The translations under genes and the position numbers were made by a program. The notes beneath the pieces are model-generated. The model was not told where the DNA came from. It saw only the letters and a list, made by a program, of their open reading frames with translations, and ran no database searches. Below, piece after piece: positions 24,973 to 30,588 of a DNA stretch of 37,561 nucleotides (position 1 is the first letter of the stretch; each line of letters begins with the position of its first letter). Origin of the DNA: an uncultured Acidobacteriia bacterium (GTDB lineage: Bacteria > Acidobacteriota > Terriglobia > Bryobacterales > Bryobacteraceae); the NCBI GenBank assembly GCA_903923395.1, contig CAIXXM010000034.1, positions 1 through 37,561 of the forward strand. Reading direction: 5' to 3'.

Positions 24973-25203
24973 ATGAAGACCACCGTCTCGTCCAAGGGGC
25001 AAATCGTTCTCCCTGCCGAGTTCCGGCGGATGGACCGTATTGAACCGGGGCAGGAGTTCGACGTCGACCGCCTGGATCGGGGGGACTATCGCCTGGTTCG
25101 GCGTGCGACTCCGCCGAACGAGGGTGCGATTGACTGGCTACTCGCCTGCCCGGAAAAGGGCTTCTTCGTCCGTGTGGAGTCTGAGTCGACGGATTCGTTG
25201 TGA
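24973..25203 (+). CDS. VapB-like antitoxin of the AbrB/SpoVT type
   Basis: A 76-residue protein starting MKTTVSSKGQIVLPAEFRRMDRIEPGQEFDV, the swapped-hairpin DNA-binding AbrB motif, with a C-terminal tail for toxin contact. ATG 24973 directly follows an inverted repeat and a good promoter. Stop overlaps the toxin start by 4 nt (GTGA). Forms a complete module with the PIN toxin. Confidence 0.9.
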   Translation: MKTTVSSKGQIVLPAEFRRMDRIEPGQEFDVDRLDRGDYRLVRRATPPNEGAIDWLLACPEKGFFVRVESESTDSL

Positions 25204-25610
25204 AGTTCCTGGTCGATGCTAACGTTTTGAGCGAGCCGACGAAACCAACGCCCGATGCGCGGGTCGTGGCGTGGCTTCGGGCACATGCGCCGGATATCGC
25301 TGTCGATCCCGTGATTCTCGGCGAACTCCGATTCGGGATTCTAATCCTGCCCAGGGGAAGAAGACGAGCCTCCCTGGAACGCTGGTTCGATGAGGGAATC
25401 GGGCGTCTCCATTGTCTTCCGTGGGACGCGGACACGGGGCTCAAATGGGCGGAACTGCTGGCGAATCTTCGCTCAGCCGGGAAGGCAATGCCAGTCAAGG
25501 ATAGCCTCATCGCAACAACTGCGCTTGTCCACGGTCTGGCCGTCGTCACGCGAAATCGTGCTGATTTCTTGAACGCCGGCGTGCGTATCGTCGATCCATT
25601 CGCTGGTTGA
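25200..25610 (+). CDS. VapC-type PIN-domain toxin
   Basis: A 136-residue PIN ribonuclease with LVDANVLSE (first catalytic Asp at residue 6), a central acidic PVILGELRFGI, and the third site in VVTRNRADFLNAGV. VapC toxins cleave initiator tRNA or rRNA; the target here is unknown. Start is GTG at 25200, overlapping the antitoxin stop. All acidic residues look present. Repeat copy 9 begins 20 bp after the stop. Confidence 0.9.
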   Translation: MKFLVDANVLSEPTKPTPDARVVAWLRAHAPDIAVDPVILGELRFGILILPRGRRRASLERWFDEGIGRLHCLPWDADTGLKWAELLANLRSAGKAMPVKDSLIATTALVHGLAVVTRNRADFLNAGVRIVDPFAG

Positions 25611-25629
25611 GGTTCCAAGACAGATCAAT

Positions 25630-25730
25630 GCCTCCCCATCGTGGACACATTTCGAACTTTTGCGGTATGCCCGCCGCCGGAGGTTCTGGTGCTCGTGCAA
25701 CACATTCGACAACCTGCGATTGCGTGATTG
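25630..25730 (+). repeat. Interspersed repeat, copy 9
   Basis: GCCTCCCCATCGTGGACAC, ATTTCGAACTTTTGCGG, GCCCGCCGCCGG, and the downstream arm ending TGCGTGATTG make this a near-consensus copy. It lacks the 5' extension. Confidence 0.85.
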
Positions 25731-25758
25731 CTGCGTTGGGCACGATCTCCGCAACTAG

Positions 25759-26141
25759 TCACCAGACTCGGCGCACAGCGTAGGAGTCAAATATCGTTTC
25801 GTTGCTGACCAGTGGAATATTTTCCGCCAGCGCCTGCGCGATCAGCATGCGATCAAAAGGGTCCTTGTGTGGCCCGGGCAGTTGCCCGGCGCGAATGCCG
25901 TGGTCAACCGAAACGGCGAGTGGTTCGAAGCCTTCCCGTTTCAGCCAGCCTTCGAAATCGGCCACCAGTTGCACCGCAGTTGGAAGTCGTCCGATCCGCA
26001 CTTTCGTCGCAACCTCCCACGCGGAAGCCGCGCTGACCAGCATTATATTTGCCGGATCGGAGATCAGTTTCGCAGCGGTGGGCGACAAGGCCGGATCGGC
26101 TGCCAGCCACCACAAGAGCGCGTGTCCAGGAGGGCGCGCAT
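25759..26141 (-). pseudogene. PIN-domain toxin (VapC-type) with frameshift near the N-terminus
   Basis: The main frame (from TTG 26115) reads WWLAADPALSPTAAKLI, SAASAWEVATKVRIGRL, KDPFDRMLIAQALAENIPLVSNE, a typical VapC body. Its usual start M-R-A-L-L-D-T-H-A-L-L is in another frame: ATG 26141, just after the antitoxin stop, encodes MRALLDTR and then shifts. The distance is exactly four nucleotides short of the family pattern, consistent with loss of one ACGC from an ACGCACGC pair (present CACGCGCTC). The shift separates the first catalytic Asp from the rest, so the toxin is probably dead. Confidence 0.8.
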
Positions 26142-26147
26142 GGAGCC

Positions 26148-26378
26148 CTACTCCCAGCCAGCCAGTTCTTCGGCGGGCAGCGGCTCAAAGAATTGAGGGC
26201 CAACCGACAGCACTCCCTTTAAAGCACCTGGCTGTCGTTTCCCTTTGATCCCGCCAATTGCAACAAGACGGGCCACTGGCTTGGGGCCCCGGGAAATAAT
26301 GACCTCTTCTCCGTCAGCAGCGTTCTGAATCAGTTTCGAGAGCTGCGTCTTGGCTTCTTGAATGGTAATTTGTTTCAT
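26148..26378 (-). CDS. Phd/YefM-type antitoxin
   Basis: A 76-residue protein starting MKQITIQEAKTQLSKLIQNAADGEEVIISRGPKPVARLV, the classic Phd/YefM antitoxin fold; the longer open frame to 26516 is ignored because the family start is at 26378. A perfect 10-bp palindrome CAGGTACCTG (26381-26390) lies 2 nt upstream, a likely operator. The gene remains intact although its toxin partner is frameshifted. Confidence 0.9.
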   Translation of the reverse strand: MKQITIQEAKTQLSKLIQNAADGEEVIISRGPKPVARLVAIGGIKGKRQPGALKGVLSVGPQFFEPLPAEELAGWE

Positions 26379-26380
26379 GG

Positions 26381-26390
26381 CAGGTACCTG
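26381..26390. promoter_or_regulatory. Palindromic operator candidate of the phd-like gene
   Basis: CAGGTACCTG is a perfect palindrome 2 nt from the ATG, resembling the half-sites GCAGGTA/TACCTGC of the vapB-like operator at 24948-24972. Antitoxins of the Phd family bind such palindromes to repress their operon. Confidence 0.5.
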
Positions 26391-26676
26391 GCTAACGCAG
26401 TTTAGCTTACCCGAAAGGCTGAATCGGACAGAATACGCACCGGTGTTGTGCCGGAGCCAGCGAGATTCCCGTGTCACAACCGCTGGCCAAGCGCCAACAC
26501 TTGCCAGATGGGGCAACCAGGCCGGTCTCCGGATAGTCGCCCACCCAGGACTGACTACGCCGAGAGCTCCCCTCGCGAGCTTTCGTTCGCGAACGACTTC
26601 AACTCACGAAAGAGAGCTTATTGCTTCGGAGTTCGAATCCACGCTGGGGTAGACGAAACAAGACCAAAAAACCGCG
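26391..26676. other. Gene-free stretch ending in the repeat's 5' module
   Basis: No gene is seen. Near the end GTTCGAATCCACGCTGGGG (26631-26649) and the following CAAAAAACCGCGAAGATC match the 5' module of repeats 7 and 8, but the core does not follow; the DUF4160 fragment does. Confidence 0.5.
26632..26676 (+). repeat. Orphan 5' module of the composite repeat
   Basis: TTCGAATCCACGCTGGGG and following bases match the starts of copies 7 and 8, but after about 45 bp the sequence joins the middle of a DUF4160 gene instead of the usual spacer and core. This marks a recombination junction. Confidence 0.6.
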
Positions 26677-26844
26677 AAGATCGCTGAGGTGATTGAGACG
26701 CTCACGGTGCTGCGTGGAAGTCTTACGCCGCGCGCTCTGGCGCTCGTTATCGAGTGGGCCACGTTGCACCAATCGGAATTGATGGCGGACTGGGATCTCG
26801 CCCGCAGGGAAGCTCAACTCAATCCCATTGCGCCACTGGAGTAA
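26677..26844 (+). pseudogene. DUF4160 gene, 5'-truncated
   Basis: A 55-codon fragment reading KIAEVIETLTVLRGSLTPRALALVIEW (in pieces), ATLHQSELMADWDLARREAQLNP and IAPLE matches residues about 33-86 of the intact DUF4160 protein at 19483 with about two thirds identity. The first half, with the DHxPPHFH core, is absent; the fragment joins the repeat module at 26632-26676. No start codon or ribosome site is visible. Confidence 0.75.
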
Positions 26845-26848
26845 CGAG

Positions 26849-27112
26849 ATGCTGAAAGATATCGTATTTGTAAGTCCACTCGAAGGTCATCGACTTTGCC
26901 TGCGTTTTGAAGATGGTGTCGAAGGTGTCGTCGATCTCGGCACGGTCATCAGTTTTCGCAGGGTGTTTACTCCGCTCAAAGATCCGGCCTACTTTGCGCA
27001 GGTTCGGGTCGATCCTGAACTTGGTACTGTCTCTTGGCCAAACGGTGCGGACCTCGATCCGGATGTACTCTATGGACGGCTGGTTCCTAACAGCGATCAA
27101 CTCGTATCGTGA
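26849..27112 (+). CDS. DUF2442 protein
   Basis: An 87-residue paralogue of the DUF2442 at 19749, with the same MLKDIVFVSPLEGHRL start, FEDGVEGVVDLGT and WPNGADLDPDVLYGRLVP blocks. ATG 26849 follows the truncated DUF4160 stop by 4 nt. The gene appears intact though its partner is not. Repeat copy 10 starts 20 bp downstream. Confidence 0.85.
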   Translation: MLKDIVFVSPLEGHRLCLRFEDGVEGVVDLGTVISFRRVFTPLKDPAYFAQVRVDPELGTVSWPNGADLDPDVLYGRLVPNSDQLVS

Positions 27113-27131
27113 ATAAGGTCGGTCTTCCCTC

Positions 27132-27230
27132 GCTCCCCCTCGTGGACACATTTCGAACTTTTGCGGTCGGCCCGCCGCCCGAATTGAGAGACGTGTTTCA
27201 GCGGACTCTTAAACTTGCGCTCGGGTGATC
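27132..27230 (+). repeat. Interspersed repeat, copy 10
   Basis: GCTCCCCCTCGTGGACAC, ATTTCGAACTTTTGCGG, GCCCGCCGCCC and an arm ending GCTCGGGTGATC; near consensus. Its offset from the DUF2442 stop equals that of copy 6, so gene and repeat were duplicated together or inserted at the same point. Confidence 0.85.
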
Positions 27231-27462
27231 GATGTGGGGCTCCCTTTTTGGATAGCCGATATATTGTCGATGCACGTGATTCGCGAGCCCGGCTGCAGCA
27301 ATCCATAAAACAGCGCTGCAACGGCGAAGAACTTCCCTGCGGCTAACAGTCGCTCCTGCCAGCCCTGCGCGGGATCAAGACCATTCGATGTGGTGGTACG
27401 CAAAGACCTCTCCCAAACCTACAACAACCAATTTTGGGAAGCCCGTTTTGTCGTGAAAGGAT
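27231..27462. other. Gene-free stretch next to tRNA-Gly
   Basis: No supported gene. A minus-strand 64-codon frame (27209-27403, hydrophobic middle) lacks an ATG and family similarity and is not called. No terminator is clear downstream of the tRNA. Confidence 0.4.
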
Positions 27463-27537
27463 TGGAGCGGGGGACGAGGCTCGAACTCGCAACCAACAGC
27501 TTGGAAGGCTGTGACTCTACCATTGAGTTACCCCCGC
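27463..27537 (-). tRNA. tRNA-Gly (anticodon UCC), CCA encoded
   Basis: Minus-strand sequence folds as a standard tRNA: acceptor GCGGGGG paired with CCCCCGC, D-arm TAACTCAATGGTAGAG, anticodon stem ACAGC/GCTGT with loop CTTCCAA (UCC, glycine), T-arm GCGAGTTCGAGCCTCGT, discriminator U and encoded CCA at 27463-27465. Its 3' end faces the repeat-rich accessory region. A perfect TATAAT (27561-27566, minus) stands upstream. Confidence 0.95.
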
Positions 27538-27560
27538 TCAAAGGAGTAACAACAAACTCG

Positions 27561-27566
27561 ATTATA
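27561..27566 (-). promoter_or_regulatory. -10 box of the tRNA-Gly gene
   Basis: TATAAT on the minus strand, 23 nt before the tRNA 5' end, fits a short leader. No clear -35 element is seen in the 17-nt position. Confidence 0.55.
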
Positions 27567-27577
27567 GCCTAAGCCTC

Positions 27578-28249
27578 TTATTTTGTGGCGGGCGGCAGGA
27601 GTGGAAGTATGGCTTCCACCACTTTGTTCGCCAGCAGCGCGCTGCCTTCGGCGTTGAAGTGAATATCGTCGGCGTGCAGGTCCGTGTGCGGCAGCATCAG
27701 GGCGTGCAAGTCATCCACAGGGATGCCGTGTGCGGCGAAATACTCGCGGGCAATGGCGTTGCGGCGCACAATGCGGTCATTGGCAGCACCCTTCTCGCGG
27801 TCTTTGCGGACGGGCGTCGTCATCCCCCAGACCAGCTTGGCTTTGGGCGCGGCTTTGCGGACTGCTTCCACCACTTCCGGCAGATATTGCTTGTACTCGT
27901 CTTCGGTGTAATCCCACCCGTGCATGCCGATATTGAGATGCACCACCTGGAACTCATTTTCTGACATCAGCAGAGCCAGTTCCTGCGGCAGGGCGGGGTC
28001 ACCGATGGCTTTCGACGTCGCGATGCGGCAGACATGCGCCTTGGCGGTCAAACCTTTTTCCACACCGCCGAAGTACGCGCGGGTGATGGAGTCGCCGATC
28101 AGCAGCACTTTCGGCAGTCCATCACTGGCGTTGCTGTTGGGGAACCACGCGTCGGTCCACTCGGTATTTTCGCGGTGGATCTTGCGCTCTGCGGCGTCCG
28201 CTCCGGCCTGGAGTGACGCCGCGACGGCGAGTACGAAGACGAGTTTCAT
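27578..28249 (-). CDS. Exported SGNH/GDSL hydrolase
   Basis: From ATG 28249 (GGAAGTAA upstream) a 223-residue protein with leader KLVFVLAVAASLQAGA. GDSIT at 52-56 carries the nucleophile Ser, the NIGMHGWD segment the oxyanion Asn/Gly, and DDIHFN the catalytic Asp and His. SGNH hydrolases deacetylate or de-esterify sugars and lipids. Starts 4 nt after the aldo/keto reductase stop, so the two are one operon. Confidence 0.88.
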   Translation of the reverse strand: MKLVFVLAVAASLQAGADAAERKIHRENTEWTDAWFPNSNASDGLPKVLLIGDSITRAYFGGVEKGLTAKAHVCRIATSKAIGDPALPQELALLMSENEFQVVHLNIGMHGWDYTEDEYKQYLPEVVEAVRKAAPKAKLVWGMTTPVRKDREKGAANDRIVRRNAIAREYFAAHGIPVDDLHALMLPHTDLHADDIHFNAEGSALLANKVVEAILPLLPPATK

Positions 28250-28253
28250 AGGG

Positions 28254-29213
28254 TTACTTCCCGTAGTTTTCAAGGAACGTTGCGATTTCCGCGATTTCTT
28301 CGGCGGAGAGGCGGAACTCCGCGGCACCGATGATGCCTTCCACCTGTGCGGGCGAACGCATGCCGACGATGGCAGCGGTTACCTCGGGGCGGCGCAGGGT
28401 CCAGGAGATGGCCACTTCGCCGGGGCCGCGGCCATGGCGGGCACCGATTTCACGCAGCAGTTCCACCAGCGCGAGATTGCGGCTCAGCAGCGGTTCCTGG
28501 AAGTTCGGGGTGCGCTTGCGGAAGTCATCATCCGGCATGGTGGCAATGCGTTCGCGGGTCATGGCGCCGGTGAGCATGCCGCTCTTCATGGGCGAATAGC
28601 CGATCACGCCGATGTTGTGCTTCGCGCAGAAGGGCAGCACGTCGGCTTCGATCTCGGCCTGAATCATGGAGTAGGGCGGCTGCAGTGAGGTGATGGGGGC
28701 AATGGGCTGCACGCGGGCCAACTGCGAGGCGCTGAAGTTCGAGACGCCGATCCATTTCACTTTGCCTTCCTGCTTGAGTTCGGCAAGCGTGGCCCAGCCT
28801 TCTTCGATGTCTTCATCGGGTTCCGGCCAGTGGATCTGATAGAGGTCAATGATCTCCACGTTCAGGCGGCGCAGGCTGGCTTCGCATTCCTTCTTAATGG
28901 AGTCGCGCTTCAGGCACTTGCCGATCTGGCGTTCTTCATTCCAGACGCGTTCGCATTTGGTGAAGATATAAGGCTTCTGCGACATGCCTGCGACGGCGCG
29001 GGCGACGACTTCTTCAGAGTGGCCGAGTCCATAGACAGCAGCGGTGTCGATCCAGTTGATGCCCTTGTCCAACGCGGCATGGATGGCGGTGATGGAATCG
29101 TCATCATCCTGTGCGCCCCAGCCGAACGCCCAGCCGTTGCCCCCCATGGCCCAGGCTCCGATGCCGAGCGGGGTAATGTGCATGTCACTGTTGCCGAATT
29201 GTTTGGTCTGCAT
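28254..29213 (-). CDS. Aldo/keto reductase
   Basis: A 319-residue TIM-barrel oxidoreductase counted from ATG 29213; a TTG 48 bp upstream is less likely. Catalytic tetrad is visible: Asp in IDTAAVYG, Tyr in the same YG segment, Lys in FTKCERVW and His in DLYQIHWPEPD. C-terminal NADP-binding pattern AIVGMRSPAQVEGI. The substrate is probably a sugar or small aldehyde. Upstream gene of the pair with the SGNH hydrolase. Confidence 0.92.
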   Translation of the reverse strand: MQTKQFGNSDMHITPLGIGAWAMGGNGWAFGWGAQDDDDSITAIHAALDKGINWIDTAAVYGLGHSEEVVARAVAGMSQKPYIFTKCERVWNEERQIGKCLKRDSIKKECEASLRRLNVEIIDLYQIHWPEPDEDIEEGWATLAELKQEGKVKWIGVSNFSASQLARVQPIAPITSLQPPYSMIQAEIEADVLPFCAKHNIGVIGYSPMKSGMLTGAMTRERIATMPDDDFRKRTPNFQEPLLSRNLALVELLREIGARHGRGPGEVAISWTLRRPEVTAAIVGMRSPAQVEGIIGAAEFRLSAEEIAEIATFLENYGK

Positions 29214-29270
29214 GGTTGTGGAAGAACTTTCAGAGTAACCCCAGTCGGTGGCCTGAGGCAAAATATTGGG

Positions 29271-29603
29271 TCAAAAACGGATGCTGAGCAATCCCCTGTT
29301 TTCTTTCTCGAATTCAGTAATTCTGACGGCGTTGCGTCTGAGTTGCTCTTCAATGACTCTTAGAGGGAAATCGCACTGTTCCAGGTGAATAATCTTGGGT
29401 GGCCAGCCGCGCTGCAGGAAAATTCCAACGAAGTCAGCGTCAGTGGTGACGATGGCAAATTCATTCTGTTCCGCCCAGTTCCAGATTGAGTGGTCATTGG
29501 CCTGTTTCAGACCCACTTCGCGAACATGAGCGATGCCGGGGAAGAGTTCACCGAGTCTATTCAGCAGCCGTGGGGAGAGGTTTTCGTCAAGCAGCAGCTT
29601 CAC
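29271..29603 (-). CDS. DUF5615 PIN-like protein (toxin-like partner)
   Basis: A 110-residue PIN-like protein with MKLLLDENLSPRLL and AIVTTDADFVGI, the two acidic motifs. Overlaps the DUF433 stop by 4 nt. Paralogue of the protein at 17470, with low identity, so not a recent copy. Confidence 0.88.
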   Translation of the reverse strand: MKLLLDENLSPRLLNRLGELFPGIAHVREVGLKQANDHSIWNWAEQNEFAIVTTDADFVGIFLQRGWPPKIIHLEQCDFPLRVIEEQLRRNAVRITEFEKENRGLLSIRF

Positions 29604-29821
29604 GCGAGGTGGGCGCTGCGGCCGTTTTCGGCGGCGAACTGGTATAGCGCCGGGAAATCATCCTTTTCCAGGTCTGGGTGTTCGCTGAGGATTTCCTCTT
29701 CCGTCATGCCTGTGCCCAGCCAGCCGAGTACATCCCAGACCGTGATGCGAAGTCCGCGGATGCAAGGCTTGCCAGCACGCTTGTCCGCCTCAATCGTGAT
29801 TCTGTCGGTGACCATTGACAT
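29600..29821 (-). CDS. DUF433 protein (antitoxin-like partner)
   Basis: A 73-residue DUF433 protein: ITIEADKRAGKPCIRGLRITVWDVLGWLGTGM, the family DNA-binding block, and EEILSEHPDLEKDDFPALY. ATG 29821; the stop overlaps the DUF5615 start. Intact second pair of this type in the window. Confidence 0.88.
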   Translation of the reverse strand: MSMVTDRITIEADKRAGKPCIRGLRITVWDVLGWLGTGMTEEEILSEHPDLEKDDFPALYQFAAENGRSAHLA

Positions 29822-29904
29822 GAGTCTTTGCTTAAATTATGCCACTTTCAGGTCCCAGCTTCTGCCCTTGCGTCTCCCCGCTAAATCTGCAAAAGTAGAG
29901 TTTA

Positions 29905-29923
29905 GGCGAATAAAGGGCGAATA
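29905..29923 (+). promoter_or_regulatory. Direct repeat GGCGAATA before imuA
   Basis: GGCGAATA occurs at 29905-29912 and 29916-29923, 11 bp apart, the second overlapping the ATG of imuA. AAAGGG between them acts as ribosome site. The period of one helical turn suggests a regulator site; SOS control would be expected for imuA-imuB, but the site does not match LexA boxes known to me. Confidence 0.4.
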
Positions 29924-30588
29924 TGGGCGCGAGTGTTCTGCAACTGCGGGAGGTGTTGGCTGCACGGTTTGATGTCCCCGCCGGGCTGCGGCAGAAGCCG
30001 GAACAGGACGTTCTGCGCACCGGAATTGCGCCTGTCGACAAGCTGCTGGGCGGCGGTGTGCCCAAAGGCAGTCTGACGGAGATTTGTGGTGCTGCCTCAA
30101 GCGGACGGACTTCGGTTGCCATCTCTCTGCTGGCCAACGCAACACAGCAGGGGGAGTGCTGCGGCTGGGTTGATGCGGGTGGGGTTTTTGACCCGGCTTC
30201 CGCCGCCGAAGCTGGTGTCGAGCTCGGCCGCGTTCTCTGGGTCAACTGCCAGGGGAATGCCGAACATGCATTGCAGTCGCTGGATCTGCTGATCCAGGCA
30301 GGCGGCTTCGGGCTGCTGGTGCTGGATCTCGGCGATACTCCTGTGCGGGAAGCCCGGCGTATCCCTCTGGCCAGCTGGTTCCGTCTGCGCCACGCCGCCG
30401 AACGGGCAGGCACGGCGCTGGTTGCCTTGGAGCGGGAAATCTGTGCGCGCTCCTGCTCCGCCGTGCAACTGGAACTCAGCCGCAAAGCTCCTCTGTGGAC
30501 CGGCAAACGCCTCAGCGGACTCGTCTGTCAGGGCGAAAGCCGCAAGCACTTCCGCGCCCAGGTGACGGATTTTGAGGTGGTGCGCTGA
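29923..30588 (+). CDS. imuA: ImuA-like RecA-related protein of a translesion-synthesis cassette
   Basis: A 221-residue RecA/SulA-like protein; TGIAPVDKLLGGGVPKGSLTEICGAASSGRTSVAISLL shows a degenerate Walker A (GAASSGRTS), and LLVLDLGD resembles Walker B. ImuA proteins accompany ImuB and DnaE2 in error-prone repair. The stop overlaps the ATG of imuB by one base (TGATG). No dnaE2 lies nearby. Confidence 0.85.
   Translation: MGASVLQLREVLAARFDVPAGLRQKPEQDVLRTGIAPVDKLLGGGVPKGSLTEICGAASSGRTSVAISLLANATQQGECCGWVDAGGVFDPASAAEAGVELGRVLWVNCQGNAEHALQSLDLLIQAGGFGLLVLDLGDTPVREARRIPLASWFRLRHAAERAGTALVALEREICARSCSAVQLELSRKAPLWTGKRLSGLVCQGESRKHFRAQVTDFEVVR

Noticed and set aside
26600-26650. tRNA gene remnant around GTTCGAATCC
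   Set aside because: Only the T-loop is present; no T-stem pairing, anticodon arm or acceptor can be built, so it is treated as part of the repeat.
15652-27230. CRISPR array made of the repeated sequence
   Set aside because: Spacing between copies is hundreds to thousands of bases and irregular, with genes in between; no cas genes are present.
15652-27230. Integron attC sites
   Set aside because: The copies have no GTTRRRY core, no paired R/L inverted boxes and no IntI gene in the window; gene orientations are mixed. The similarity is in layout only.
15652-27230. Small proteins encoded on the minus strand of the repeats (sharing R-K-S-S-K-C-V-H-D-G-E)
   Set aside because: The shared peptide is the reverse translation of the repeat itself; changes between copies are not biased to synonymous sites and frames break, so it is not a coding family.
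27209-27403. 64-codon minus-strand ORF with a hydrophobic middle next to tRNA-Gly
   Set aside because: It begins with TTG, has no ribosome site or recognisable family, and overlaps a repeat copy.
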